Shown here: piece after piece, positions 8,571-17,975 of the stretch
Numbering within the stretch: the stretch's first letter is position 1
Layout: the number at the start of each line of letters is the position of its first letter
From: Thiosocius sp963753845
GTDB lineage: Bacteria > Pseudomonadota > Gammaproteobacteria > Chromatiales > Chromatiaceae
Direction: 5' to 3'
Assembly: GCA_963753845.1 (NCBI GenBank)
Contig: CAVWEI010000034.1
Coordinates: 7,784 to 71,783 of the forward strand
DNA length: 64,000 nucleotides
The notes under the pieces: generated by a model
What the model was told of the DNA's origin: nothing
The model's input: only the letters and a program-made list of their open reading frames with translations
Database searches by the model: none
Made by a program: the position numbers and the translations under genes

Positions 8571-9703
8571 CGTGATTACTCCTTATTTCGAATCACACAA
8601 AATTATTATGTCAGCAACGCGCTCCGTGGAGTGTGCCGCTCGAGCACTCCCTTCCATGCATTTAAGGTGCCAAGATCATAAGACATTGAATAATAAAAGA
8701 AAAAATAAGTCCGCTTATTTGGGCTGGTGGATTTTGTAAAGAAACGCGACAGTCGGTTTGAGGTGTGGGGGCGATAGCCGGTTATTTCGAATAGTTGTTG
8801 ATCGCAGCTTGGGCGGGGGCCTCGATGCATCCGGTTCCGGATGCAGACCAAAGATCACACCATTATGAAGCAAGTGGTTCGTGCGCCCGTTGCCGCCTCG
8901 TATGTAAATCGGGTCGGTCCAGTTTTGGTTAAAGCGGTGGATGGTTTGGTGCCGGGAAGCTGATCCAGGGGCTGGTCGGGTGTCCAGGACACTGCAAAGG
9001 GTCGCGATCCTTACCATTGTTTTTTGGCGCTTCCGGTGTAGTGCGTTGTAATTGCAATAGATATCCGGCGAAGCCGCATCGGGTGTTGTGTGCTCACCCG
9101 GAAAATTATTGCCCAGCGTGCTGACGACCTGGTTCCGGGGCCGGAGAACAGGGATGTGCGCAACCTTTGGTCCTTGATGATCGGCAATGCGTGCAAATGG
9201 CCAAGAGCCCCGAACTGCTGCACTGCTGCACTGCTGCACCGCCGCATCCCGCGTCTGCCTTCAAATCTAATGTGCGACAGTGGCGTATGGGTGGGCGAAG
9301 CGGGGCCCCGCAACCGGTATCCCCTGTAAAGATTACTGACATTGTGAAGTTGCCTGGGTACCGAGACGGCGCGCGCGGTGGCCCAAACGCGCGGATGGCG
9401 TCGTTTGGCGAGCGCTTTTACAAGTCTCGCTGATGGATGGTTTGCCGGATACCGCCTTAGCTTCGGCGGTTCAGATAACCGAAGATGGCACTGTTTCCCC
9501 GTCCAGGATGCCGCTGCTGAGCCGGTTTCGATCAGAGCGAGTTTCAGAAGGAAATTCTTGGAATCTGTAAAAAAGCCTTTACAGCAATCTCTGTATTCTT
9601 ATTGTTAAACCTGTAAGTATTTGTTTATTAAGCAATCATCAATATGGCGCCCTACTTGCATTAGAAGCTGTTGAACAAGCAGACGGAGCGATGCAAAGGC
9701 CTT
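8571..9703. other. 1.1 kb divergent intergenic region between the RTX paralogues
   Basis: No convincing gene is visible. The sequence is AT-rich next to each RTX start (about 8680-8720 and 9540-9655), as expected for divergent promoters and possibly silencing-protein binding. An octamer is repeated in tandem at 9214-9245. I could not assign -35/-10 elements with confidence. Confidence 0.4.
9214..9245. repeat. Tandem octamer repeat, four units
   Basis: Three perfect copies of ACTGCTGC are followed by one diverged copy (ACCGCCGC). It lies in the long RTX intergenic region, outside any supported gene, so slippage here would change promoter spacing rather than a protein. Confidence 0.6.
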
Positions 9704-11563
9704 ATGGCTTATATCTCCACACCATCAGACGACATCATCGTCGGAAGCCTGGAGGATGATACCGTTTTTGGACGCGAAGGCGACGATACCATCGTTGGCC
9801 TTGGTGGCAACGACCTATTGTCTGGCGATTCCGGCAGCGACATCGTCGGTGGCAGCGCCGGCGACGACATTATTCATGGCGGTGCCGACGATGACGTACT
9901 GAACGGAGGTGCCGACGATGACACCATCAGCGGCGACTCCGGCTACGATACCGTCAACGGTGGTAGCGGCAACGACAATATCGACGGCGGTGCTGACGCT
10001 GACAAACTCAATGGTGCCGCAGGCATGGACGTCATCCAGGGCGGCGGCGGCAACGACAATATCGACGGCGGTGGTGATGCCGACATCATCACCGGTGGTA
10101 GCGGTGCCGACAATATCAAAGGTGGTTCCGGTGACGACGTTATCGATGGCAGTGAAGGCGATGATAACGACACCATTGATGGCGGCTCCGGTGCCGACAG
10201 GATCTTTGCCCGCGGCGGCGATGACACGGTAATCGGCGGCTCCGGCAACGACGTGGTCGAACTCAACACAGGCAACGACTACTACCACTGGGGAATCGAT
10301 GCGTCTGGCGCCGACTGGGTCCATGGCGGCAAGGGTGACGACTGGATCGAAGAGAACGGCGGCGATGACACCCTGATCGGCGGTTCGGGCAACGATACGG
10401 TCCTCGGCGGCGACCAAAATGATTGGCTCATGGGTATGTCCGACAGAGATTACCTGAACGGCGGCAACGACGACGACACCATCTTCGGTGGAACCAACGA
10501 CGACACCCTGGTAGGCGCCGAAGGTAAGGATCGGCTCTTGGGTGAGGACGGCGACGACGTTCTCGATGGCGGTGAAGGCCACGACGTCATGGAGGGCAAT
10601 ACTGGCGATGACTATCTAGCAGGTGGCTCCGGTGACGACTGGATGCACGGTGGCAAGGAACAGGATACCGTCTACGGCGGTGCCGGCGAAGACACCATAT
10701 TTGGCGGCTCGGGCGACGACACCATCGACGGTGGCGACGACGGTGACCTGATCACAGGCGCCAAAGGCGACGACTTTATAAATGGCGCCGACGGCGAAGA
10801 CACCATCGACGGCGGCGACGGCGAAGACACCCTCTGCGGCGGCGAAAACGACGACATGCTGTTCGGCAATGAGGGCAATGACACGCTGTATGGCGGTGTC
10901 AGCAAAGATACCCTGGATGGCGGCAATGGGAACGATTACCTGGGAGGTGGCGCAGATAACGATACCATGCGCGGTGGTATGCAGGACGACACCATGTTCG
11001 GTGGGGACGGCCGTGACCTGATGGATGGTGGTGACGGTAACGATCGCCTGATGGGTGGTGAAGGCTCGGACACCCTGACCGGTGGCGAAGGCGATGACCG
11101 CTTTGAGTTCAACGTCAATGTGGAGAAGGATTTCTACAAGGGGCGAATAGATGAAGGCGGCTACCAGAGCTATATCGATGGCAAATTTGCATACAGCAAA
11201 GACGTGGTCATGGATATGGAACATGGCTACGAACTTGACGATAATGATACCCTCGTTTTCCACGTCGACGCCGTCAGGGCGCAGCACAAAGAGCTGAACA
11301 GCGATTTCTGGAGTCCCGATCCGGTTAACACCATCCAGGAACTCGACGAGTACGTAACCGTGCGTGAAACCGGTGAGTTTTCGGAGAACGTGACCATCTG
11401 GTTCGATTCGCAAGGCACAGACAATGGCGTCGAAGACCAGTGGGGCGATTTGCGCGCACCAGTCGAGGACAAGATCATTCTCGTCGGTTTGGGCACGGGG
11501 CTTGGGCTGATCAACAGCCTGGACGATTTGGTTGAGGCCAACTACATCATTCAAGTGATCTAG
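9704..11563 (+). CDS. RTX (hemolysin-type calcium-binding repeat) protein, rightward copy
   Basis: A 619-residue acidic repeat protein, intact paralogue of the leftward RTX gene. The start is taken at ATG 9704 (MAYISTPSDDIIVGSLEDD) because it aligns with the start of the paralogue; a TTG at 9671 would add 11 residues. Gly/Asp nonapeptides with DDTI/DDVL cores run from residue 12 to about 470. A non-repeat C-terminal domain of about 150 residues follows, containing YVTVRETGEFSENVTIW and VGLGTGLGLINSLDDLVEAN, the likely home of the type I secretion signal. It is probably exported by the neighbouring ABC/HlyD system and folds on binding calcium. There is no enzymatic domain. Confidence 0.88.
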   Translation: MAYISTPSDDIIVGSLEDDTVFGREGDDTIVGLGGNDLLSGDSGSDIVGGSAGDDIIHGGADDDVLNGGADDDTISGDSGYDTVNGGSGNDNIDGGADADKLNGAAGMDVIQGGGGNDNIDGGGDADIITGGSGADNIKGGSGDDVIDGSEGDDNDTIDGGSGADRIFARGGDDTVIGGSGNDVVELNTGNDYYHWGIDASGADWVHGGKGDDWIEENGGDDTLIGGSGNDTVLGGDQNDWLMGMSDRDYLNGGNDDDTIFGGTNDDTLVGAEGKDRLLGEDGDDVLDGGEGHDVMEGNTGDDYLAGGSGDDWMHGGKEQDTVYGGAGEDTIFGGSGDDTIDGGDDGDLITGAKGDDFINGADGEDTIDGGDGEDTLCGGENDDMLFGNEGNDTLYGGVSKDTLDGGNGNDYLGGGADNDTMRGGMQDDTMFGGDGRDLMDGGDGNDRLMGGEGSDTLTGGEGDDRFEFNVNVEKDFYKGRIDEGGYQSYIDGKFAYSKDVVMDMEHGYELDDNDTLVFHVDAVRAQHKELNSDFWSPDPVNTIQELDEYVTVRETGEFSENVTIWFDSQGTDNGVEDQWGDLRAPVEDKIILVGLGTGLGLINSLDDLVEANYIIQVI

Positions 11564-11566
11564 ACT

Positions 11567-11896
11567 GGACAAACGAGCCCCAAAGCGCTGCTAGGCATTC
11601 GAATTCTCACGATTTCGGAACCTCATGGCCCAAATAGCCATAGATTCTCTCGGTACTTTTGAGCTGCTAATGGCCTGATTTTGGTGTGTGCCGACTCCGC
11701 GTACGACAGGTTAGAGAAAGTGGGAAGGATTATGAGTTGCCGCTGCCTGTGTTCAGCAACGCTGTTGCAACATAGCTGTTTGCGCTATCGGAAAACAGCT
11801 GCCTAGGGTCAGCAGTATGCGTCCAAAAATGCGGACATGGCACGCGATGTCAACCCGACGATTCCCCCCACTGGTGTCGGTCGTCCACCGGATGCT
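11567..11896. other. Intergenic region with nothing recognised
   Basis: This stretch downstream of the rightward RTX gene shows no gene-like frame, RNA or clear terminator. Confidence 0.4.
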
Positions 11897-11899
11897 TAG

Positions 11900-12274
11900 G
11901 GGCATGGCGATAACAGAGCGGCTGCCTCCGATTGTGCAGGCATTGGTACCGATGATTCGTGGTACATCGATACCAACGAGATGATGCATCGCTCGGATGT
12001 CTTCCAGGATCTGGAATATCTGTGGGCGACGCGTCATCCGGACCGGGAAAAGATCAATGCCGGCCAGTTGGTTCGCTGCGTTTACCGGCGACACAATGAC
12101 CAGGAACTGGCTGAACGGATAATTGGTCTCTACGGCTTATCTGCCGTGAACAAGATCGACGATATCCTCGTGGAATGTTTTTTGTACCGCGACAGCATCG
12201 GTTCCTGTCGCTTCGTTTCCAAAAGGAAATCGATGAGATTCTTGCAACGCCGGCGCTTGAATCGCGACCGATGA
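11900..12274 (+). pseudogene. Hypothetical protein fragment
   Basis: An open frame without a proper start reads GTDDSWYIDTNEMMHRSDVF, then LEYLWATRHPDREKINAGQ and ERIIGLYGLSAVNKIDDILV. The composition and rhythm are protein-like, unlike antisense shadow frames. A stop at 11897 and no ribosome site suggest a remnant; an ATG at 11981 would give 97 residues. I do not recognise the family. It lies next to the first sugar transferases and may be debris of such a gene. Confidence 0.3.
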
Positions 12275-12304
12275 AGTGACGGAATCCTGCGGTCTTCGCG
12301 TGGT

Positions 12305-13144
12305 TCATGGCGCGCAAGTCGATCGAGGTCTCAGACCGATGATTCTGCCGAGTCGTTCGACATGGTCTGCGAGGGTCACCGGGTTGCACAATGGCGTTGC
12401 GGCCAGGCCCTGGCGAATCGATTCCTCCCAGTTGCCTTCATGGAGGACGATGCCCGGTCTGAGAGAGGTTGTGCAGGGGTGGTTGGAAGCGACAATGGGC
12501 AATCCGGCCGCGGCCGCATTCTCAAGTTTCACCTGCGGTTTGCAAAACCGGTTCAGGTGCGTTTCGTAGGGCTTTAAGCGGACATGCAGCATCAGACTCG
12601 CTGCGACCAGCGCCCTGGGGGTGTGCTTGGTGGCTTCGATCACCAGCTTCTTGCCAAGCTTCTGGCACGACGATCGAATGGCCCGCTTTTCCTGGTTTAT
12701 ATATCTGACAGCGCCACTGTAGACAACGGGACCGGCAGCGTCATACGCGGGTGTTATCGCTGGATCCGCGTGGTGAGGGGCCAGATGCAAAGGCAGGGAA
12801 GGCAGTGACTCACGCATGGTCTCGGCACAGGCCGGCGAGGTGGCAATGATTTCGTCGAAATGCAGTTCCTTCAGTGTCCATTTCCAGAACTCGGTAGCCT
12901 GGGCATCGTGGTATCGGGTGTTCGACCATGCGTCCAGCGGATCGTAGACAAGGCGTTCACATTTCTGACGAATCAGTCGGGCATGGCGGCTGTGGTATTT
13001 GACCAGTACGAGCGTCCTTACCCTGTCGACCGCCCGCAGTTCATCCAGATCGAAAAATGGTACGCCGAGTGCGCGGGCCACCGCCACCCCGCGCATCTTG
13101 ACGCCGCCCAGTGTCGGTACGCCGGCGAAGGCCACTTCCTGCAT
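12305..13144 (-). CDS. Putative GT4-like glycosyltransferase
   Basis: A 279-residue protein with the second half of a GT-B transferase: the stretch KPQVKLENAAAAGLPIVAS matches the donor-binding region of GT4-like proteins, and VVYSGAVRYINQEKRA looks like a mid-protein strand-turn. The N-terminus (VPTLGGVKMRGVAVARALG) is typical of a nucleotide-sugar transferase, but the protein is about 80 residues shorter than most. It follows 27 bp after the GT8-like gene in the same direction and probably belongs to one transcript. Acceptor and sugar are unknown. Confidence 0.6.
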   Translation of the reverse strand: MQEVAFAGVPTLGGVKMRGVAVARALGVPFFDLDELRAVDRVRTLVLVKYHSRHARLIRQKCERLVYDPLDAWSNTRYHDAQATEFWKWTLKELHFDEIIATSPACAETMRESLPSLPLHLAPHHADPAITPAYDAAGPVVYSGAVRYINQEKRAIRSSCQKLGKKLVIEATKHTPRALVAASLMLHVRLKPYETHLNRFCKPQVKLENAAAAGLPIVASNHPCTTSLRPGIVLHEGNWEESIRQGLAATPLCNPVTLADHVERLGRIIGLRPRSTCAP

Positions 13145-13171
13145 CTCTCGATCCTTACAGGCTGCCGGGAC

Positions 13172-13990
13172 TCACCAGCCTGGGAAGCGCTTCCAGGAGG
13201 ACTTGGCTTTGTCGGGGCGGACGAAATCCTTGTCTTCGCGCGGCGCGCGCGCGCCCAGATACCCTGCCAGGGAGGGGCGGACGTGGCCCAACTCGATCTC
13301 CCGCAGGACATCGTGTTGGGCGATGAAGCCCTCTGCCACCGACTGCTTCAACTCATCAATCCACAAATGTTCATATGGATGCCGGGCGCTCAGCCAGGGT
13401 TGCGTGGGCAGCCATGTGAAATGACGGAGTTTTGCCGCAGGATTGAGAATATTCCGTCGCAATGGCCGATCGATTACATTCCACATTCGTGAAATCGAAT
13501 GATCGACGGCCGGTTCGAATCCGTAGTTGACAAGCTGCTTGTATTTCCAATGCCCGGAATTCAATCGCTCGACAATGTCGTTGATTCGCCATCCCACCGA
13601 ACAGTCATATAGGGTCACGGCCGTCTGCCAGCCCTCGCAGCAGCAGACCCTGGCCTGTTTCATGTCATGTTCCCAAAGCTCGCGGATATCGGTATTCACG
13701 ATCATGTCGGAGTCCAGGTAGATTGCCCGGCCTTCGAAACCGCGCAGTTCCGGCGGAAGAAATCGTTGAAGACTGAACGCCGTCGGCGTTTTCGTGGTCT
13801 TCGGTATGTCTATTTCCGACTCGTAAAGTGGGGTAACGACCACGGAGCTTCGGGTATTGCGGCAGATCGAGTACTCGAGCACCTTGAGTGGAAGCCAGTG
13901 TTCCCGGCAGGAGCCGACAAATACATAGATAGCATCCACCGTCGAGGATTGCATTGCAGTGAGTGGGGGCGATACGGTCTCGGCGCGCAT
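13172..13990 (-). CDS. GT8-like glycosyltransferase
   Basis: A 272-residue GT-A fold protein with the metal-binding DxD motif in RAIYLDSDMIVNTDIRELW, the arrangement seen in family 8 galactosyl- and glucosyltransferases. Upstream is AIYVFVGSCREHWLPLKVLEY, the usual first strand and nucleotide-binding helix. A second ATG 12 codons in (MQSSTVDAIYVF) is a possible alternative start. The gene is transcribed away from the dioxygenase gene at 14172, across a 180 bp gap that should hold both promoters. Confidence 0.72.
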   Translation of the reverse strand: MRAETVSPPLTAMQSSTVDAIYVFVGSCREHWLPLKVLEYSICRNTRSSVVVTPLYESEIDIPKTTKTPTAFSLQRFLPPELRGFEGRAIYLDSDMIVNTDIRELWEHDMKQARVCCCEGWQTAVTLYDCSVGWRINDIVERLNSGHWKYKQLVNYGFEPAVDHSISRMWNVIDRPLRRNILNPAAKLRHFTWLPTQPWLSARHPYEHLWIDELKQSVAEGFIAQHDVLREIELGHVRPSLAGYLGARAPREDKDFVRPDKAKSSWKRFPGW

Positions 13991-14171
13991 GGCGGCTAGG
14001 ATAACCTATGCAACCGGGTGGAATCCAAGACAACAGCGCCCGGTGCGGGGGGCGATGAAGGGGCGGGGGGTAGCCCGGCGAGTCGAGGAGAACCCTGCCA
14101 GGGTTACGTGTGTCGGTATGATTGGTACTATATGCTGGTTTCATCCATCCGGGCCCGGGGTTGATCGGCAT

Positions 14172-15206
14172 ATGAAAAATCTATACATGCTGCCGTTTCA
14201 GTTTATATCAGTTTTCACCTGGGCCAAGTCATTCCGCACCAACCCTTTTATCGGCAGTTATGTACTGAACCGACTCGGCCTGCACGTGGCCCGCGTCGCT
14301 GTCGCGGAGGTGCTGTTCCGTTTTCGCCTGCTGCTGCTCAGCCCGCTGGTGCCGGCAGAAGATCGACGCCAATTCCTGCGCGAGGGATATCTCGTCAAGC
14401 CCGGTTTCCTGTCAAGCGAACAGTTTGACGCGCTGTCTGCGGAACTGACCGGATACGAAGGTGATATCCGGGAAATCAGCGAAGGCAGTACCGGGACTCA
14501 GAGGCTGTTTCTGACCCATGAAGTGCGCCAGAAGCTGCCGGAATGCGAGAGACTGACGCGCAATTCCAAGCTGGACCGCCTCTTGCGTTATACGTCTTCA
14601 AAGAATCGCCCCCCCTTCTTCTTTGCCGAAAATCTAAAGCAGCACTCTGGCAGCGTCAGTGAACGCGACCCGCAGAAGGATTTTCACATGGATACCTTCC
14701 ATCCTTGCGTCAAGGCCTGGCTGTATCTGGATGACGTCAGCGCGAAAAACGGCCCGTTCGTCTACATTCCCGGCTCCCACAGGCTGACCTGGGAACGGGT
14801 AAAGTGGGAATATCGTGAAAGCATCAGGGCCAGTCTCGAAAAACAATCTGAGGGTTCCCGATACTGGGACGGGTCATTTCGCGTCTCGGACGAAGATCGC
14901 AGAAGAATGGGGCTTGCGGAACCTCGCGTCTTCGATGTGCCGTCGAACACGCTCGTGCTTGCCAATGTTCGTGGCTTTCACTGTCGGGGCGACGCCGCCG
15001 GTACAAGCAGCCGGCTGTCGATCTGGATGCAGGCCAGGGACAATCCGTTCAACCCCCTGTTTACACCCTTTCCCAGGAGCACGGCCAGGCTGTTTGAAAA
15101 GGTGTGGGATCGCCACATGAAACGGGTCGACAAAGAGATGGCCGGCAGCAAGGTCCACCGGGTCTATCACGGCCGGTTTTTACGCATCAAGGGCGAGACA
15201 GCTTGA
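14172..15206 (+). CDS. Phytanoyl-CoA dioxygenase (PhyH) family protein
   Basis: A 344-residue Fe(II)/2-oxoglutarate-dependent oxygenase. The facial triad is visible as HxD in DFHMDTFHPCVKAWLYLDD and the distal His in VRGFHCRGDAAG, followed by the 2-oxoglutarate-binding Arg in SSRLSIW. ATG 14172 (MKNLYMLPFQFISVFTW) is preferred; the open frame extends 71 codons upstream without family-like sequence. Such enzymes hydroxylate lipids, sugars or small molecules. In this locus it could hydroxylate the chain made by the polyketide synthase or a sugar residue; the sequence does not say which. Its stop overlaps a possible TTG start of the next frame by 4 bp. Confidence 0.75.
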   Translation: MKNLYMLPFQFISVFTWAKSFRTNPFIGSYVLNRLGLHVARVAVAEVLFRFRLLLLSPLVPAEDRRQFLREGYLVKPGFLSSEQFDALSAELTGYEGDIREISEGSTGTQRLFLTHEVRQKLPECERLTRNSKLDRLLRYTSSKNRPPFFFAENLKQHSGSVSERDPQKDFHMDTFHPCVKAWLYLDDVSAKNGPFVYIPGSHRLTWERVKWEYRESIRASLEKQSEGSRYWDGSFRVSDEDRRRMGLAEPRVFDVPSNTLVLANVRGFHCRGDAAGTSSRLSIWMQARDNPFNPLFTPFPRSTARLFEKVWDRHMKRVDKEMAGSKVHRVYHGRFLRIKGETA

Positions 15207-15365
15207 GTGTCAGGCGACCTTTGTGGGCGAGATTATCCCGGCAAACATGGCTGGCCAGACTCGGCTGCCCGGCCGCGGGATGGCTGGCAGAAAAGGGGTG
15301 CATACAAGCCACCGGACGGCCAACGGAGCGTATTCCATCGGTCACGATCGACTGCCGACAGATGA

Positions 15366-17627
15366 GTGGTGGACGTTTCGTGCGGTGTCAGCTGGAAACC
15401 ACGCCTCGTGTTAGATAGTCCTCCGTCATGGTTGAAAAAGCGCATTCGGGTCAACGCAGAGGCCCTTGCCGTTGGAACAGAGCCTGTGGCGGTAGATGTG
15501 CGCCATCGCGGCGTTGCCCCTTTCTGGAGGGGGTGGTGGCTTGTCGAGGTCTCGCCCGGCCAGATCCCCGGGCCTGGATATGTGGAACTGAAAGTGAGTG
15601 GGGGGCGTGCCAAGGGCCAGGTGCTGGATATTAAGATCCCCTTGTCCTCGTCGCGGTCGAGCAAGCGCCTGTTCTTCGCCGACTGGCGCATCAGCGAGAT
15701 CGCGCTGCAGCCGTTGTCTTCTGGCGAGGACTTTCTGGTTCACCGGCTCAGTCTGGCTCCTGCGCTCCACCGGTTTGCAGTCAGGCATATGCGCGGCCGT
15801 CTGATGGCGGGTTCACGGGACCTCCGGGGAAAACCCTTGAGGGATCTGAGCAAGCTCTTCGCGGGAGGGGAGGAAGATGCCGGTATGTCTCGGGATCAAC
15901 TGCTCTACCGGCATTACGAGGATGAACTGCACGCCTTGCTGGAGGGTGGAAACAAACTCTATGAAAGGTGGATCCGAATCGTGGAGCCAAAGTTGGTCAA
16001 CAGCGTCATGGAGGACCAGTCCGAGGGGCCAAAGATCTCAGTGGTGATGCCTGTACACAATCCACCCGAGGAACAGCTGCGCCGTGCCATAGAATCGGTG
16101 CTTGAGCAGAGCTATGGCAACTGGGAGCTATGCATCGCCGACGACGCATCGGACAGGGAGTATGTTCGATCCGTGATAGAGGAATACCGGCGCGGTGACA
16201 GCAGGTTGAAGGTGGTCGCCCGGGATACTCATGGGCATATCTCCAGGACAACCAACGAGGCCCTGGCGCTCGCAACGGGGGATTTTGTCGCATTTCTGGA
16301 TCACGACGACGAGCTTTCGCCTTTTGCCTTGAACGAAGTGGCGTCGGTATTGCGGGATCAGCCACCGCTGGACATCGTGTACAGCGATGAAGATTTTCTG
16401 GATCCGTCCGGGAACAGGTGTTCGCCGCATTTCAAATCGGACTGGAACCCCTACCTCCTGTACTCGCATAATTACGTTACGCACCTTTGTGTCTACAGGA
16501 GCGAGCTGGTTGCGCGGGCAGGCGGGATGCGCGCGGGCGTCGAGGGTGCGCAGGACTACGATCTGCTGTTGCGTTGTTCGCAATTGACGGAAGCTTCCAG
16601 GATCCACCACATTCCCAAGGTTCTCTATCACTGGCGGATGTCCGAGGCATCCACGGCGACGGATGCCGGTCGCAAGGGCTATACGCACGCCGCGGGGAAA
16701 AGGGCGTTGAACGATTTCTTTGACCGCGAAAAGACGCCGGTCAGGGTGAAATCAGCGGATTCGGAGAACTTTTATCGGGTGACCTTCGATACGCCGGGGC
16801 AAGATCCGCAGGTGACACTCATCGTTCCGACAAAAGACAACGTCGAACTCCTGAAGACATGCATCGAAGGCATCTTGAATCGAACGGATTACAGGAATAT
16901 CGAGATCCTGATCATCGACAACAACAGCGCCGATCCTGAAACCCTGCGGTATCTGGAAGACATCCAGGACGCAGCGGTGGTGCGGGTGCTGAAGTTCGAT
17001 GAGCCTTTCAATTTCGCGCGCATCTGCAACTTCGCGGCTGCAAAGGCACGCGGCGAGATTCTGGGGTTCCTGAACAACGACGTCGATGTGATCTCGGCCG
17101 ATTGGCTCGACGAGATGGTTATGCTCGCGAGACGGACGGAGGTCGGGTGCGTGGGGGCGAAGCTGCTGTACGCAGATGACACCATCCAGCATGCTGGGGT
17201 GATCATGGGCCTTGGCGGTTACGCAGCACATTCGCACCGTTGTTTCCCCAAAGACAGTGGCGGATATTTCAACAGGCTGAAAGTAAGGCAAAACGTCTCG
17301 GCAGTGACCGGGGCCTGCCTGGTCGTGAGGGCGGCAGTCTACCGGCAGGTTGCGGGAATGGATGAAAGGCTGGCGGTTGCTTACAACGATGTGGATTTCT
17401 GTCTGAAAGTCACCGATGCAGGGTACCTCAACGTTTTTACGCCTTTTGCACAGTTGTACCATTTCGAGTCGAAAACCAGGGGGTACGAGGATACGGCGGA
17501 AAAGCAGGCGCGCTTCCAGCTGGAGAAAGACTATCTCGTAAAGAAATGGGGCGACCGGATACGCCTCGATCCTTACTACAATCCGAACCTCACGCATTCG
17601 CGCGAAGACTTTTCCATCGGGTCTTGA
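15366..17627 (+). CDS. Double-domain GT2 glycosyltransferase (rhamnosyltransferase-like)
   Basis: A 753-residue cytoplasmic protein with an N-terminal beta-rich region and two GT-A family 2 domains. The first begins KISVVMPVHNPPEEQLRRA (about residue 220) with the acidic motif DFVAFLDHDDELSP; the second begins VTLIVPTKDNVELLKTC (about 480) with GFLNNDVDVISADWLDEM and GMDERLAVAYNDVDFCLKV. This layout is typical of O-antigen and capsule chain-elongating rhamnosyltransferases. The start is doubtful: a coupled frame beginning TTG 15203 (LSVRRPLWARLSRQTW) runs to 15418, and the real N-terminus may be there with a frameshift near 15400. Confidence 0.85.
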   Translation: MVDVSCGVSWKPRLVLDSPPSWLKKRIRVNAEALAVGTEPVAVDVRHRGVAPFWRGWWLVEVSPGQIPGPGYVELKVSGGRAKGQVLDIKIPLSSSRSSKRLFFADWRISEIALQPLSSGEDFLVHRLSLAPALHRFAVRHMRGRLMAGSRDLRGKPLRDLSKLFAGGEEDAGMSRDQLLYRHYEDELHALLEGGNKLYERWIRIVEPKLVNSVMEDQSEGPKISVVMPVHNPPEEQLRRAIESVLEQSYGNWELCIADDASDREYVRSVIEEYRRGDSRLKVVARDTHGHISRTTNEALALATGDFVAFLDHDDELSPFALNEVASVLRDQPPLDIVYSDEDFLDPSGNRCSPHFKSDWNPYLLYSHNYVTHLCVYRSELVARAGGMRAGVEGAQDYDLLLRCSQLTEASRIHHIPKVLYHWRMSEASTATDAGRKGYTHAAGKRALNDFFDREKTPVRVKSADSENFYRVTFDTPGQDPQVTLIVPTKDNVELLKTCIEGILNRTDYRNIEILIIDNNSADPETLRYLEDIQDAAVVRVLKFDEPFNFARICNFAAAKARGEILGFLNNDVDVISADWLDEMVMLARRTEVGCVGAKLLYADDTIQHAGVIMGLGGYAAHSHRCFPKDSGGYFNRLKVRQNVSAVTGACLVVRAAVYRQVAGMDERLAVAYNDVDFCLKVTDAGYLNVFTPFAQLYHFESKTRGYEDTAEKQARFQLEKDYLVKKWGDRIRLDPYYNPNLTHSREDFSIGS

Positions 17628-17975
17628 GGATTGCGAAGGTAAACACAGTGAGTTCCCCCCTTCATTCTTGTGCCTGCCGTGTTGACCCTTGCCGTGCACC
17701 GGAGCTTGACGGTGCCCGGCTGTTGATGCTGCGCGGCGCCTTTCGCCGGCCTGGTTCTCTGGCGATGTCCAGTGGTGTTCCCGGACCGGGGATGCCCCCG
17801 GTATGTACCCATTCTCCGGCTCAGGCTGAAAGCCCGTATTTCGAAGGCGACGTCATGGGCAAGGGCGGCCGGGTCCAATGACTATGCACCCGCTGCACAA
17901 ACCGCTCGTGTTGAGCATTACTGCTCAATTTCTGCGGTTCCGAATCGGTATCATCTAGCTTTGCAGCAGCGAAAC
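17628..17975. other. 348 bp gap without a supported gene
   Basis: GC-rich sequence between two transferase genes. Open frames exist but none looks like a protein family, and no RNA or terminator is evident. Part may be an extended N-terminus of the downstream gene. Confidence 0.35.

Noticed and set aside
6849..8681. A 610-codon open frame on the plus strand opposite the leftward RTX gene
   Set aside because: Antisense to GGxGxD repeats: Val/Ala/Thr-rich, monotonous and without family features. The repeat composition removes stop codons on both strands.
9815..11572. Two long minus-strand frames opposite the rightward RTX gene
   Set aside because: Same antisense artefact of the repeat code; no ribosome site and no recognisable domain.
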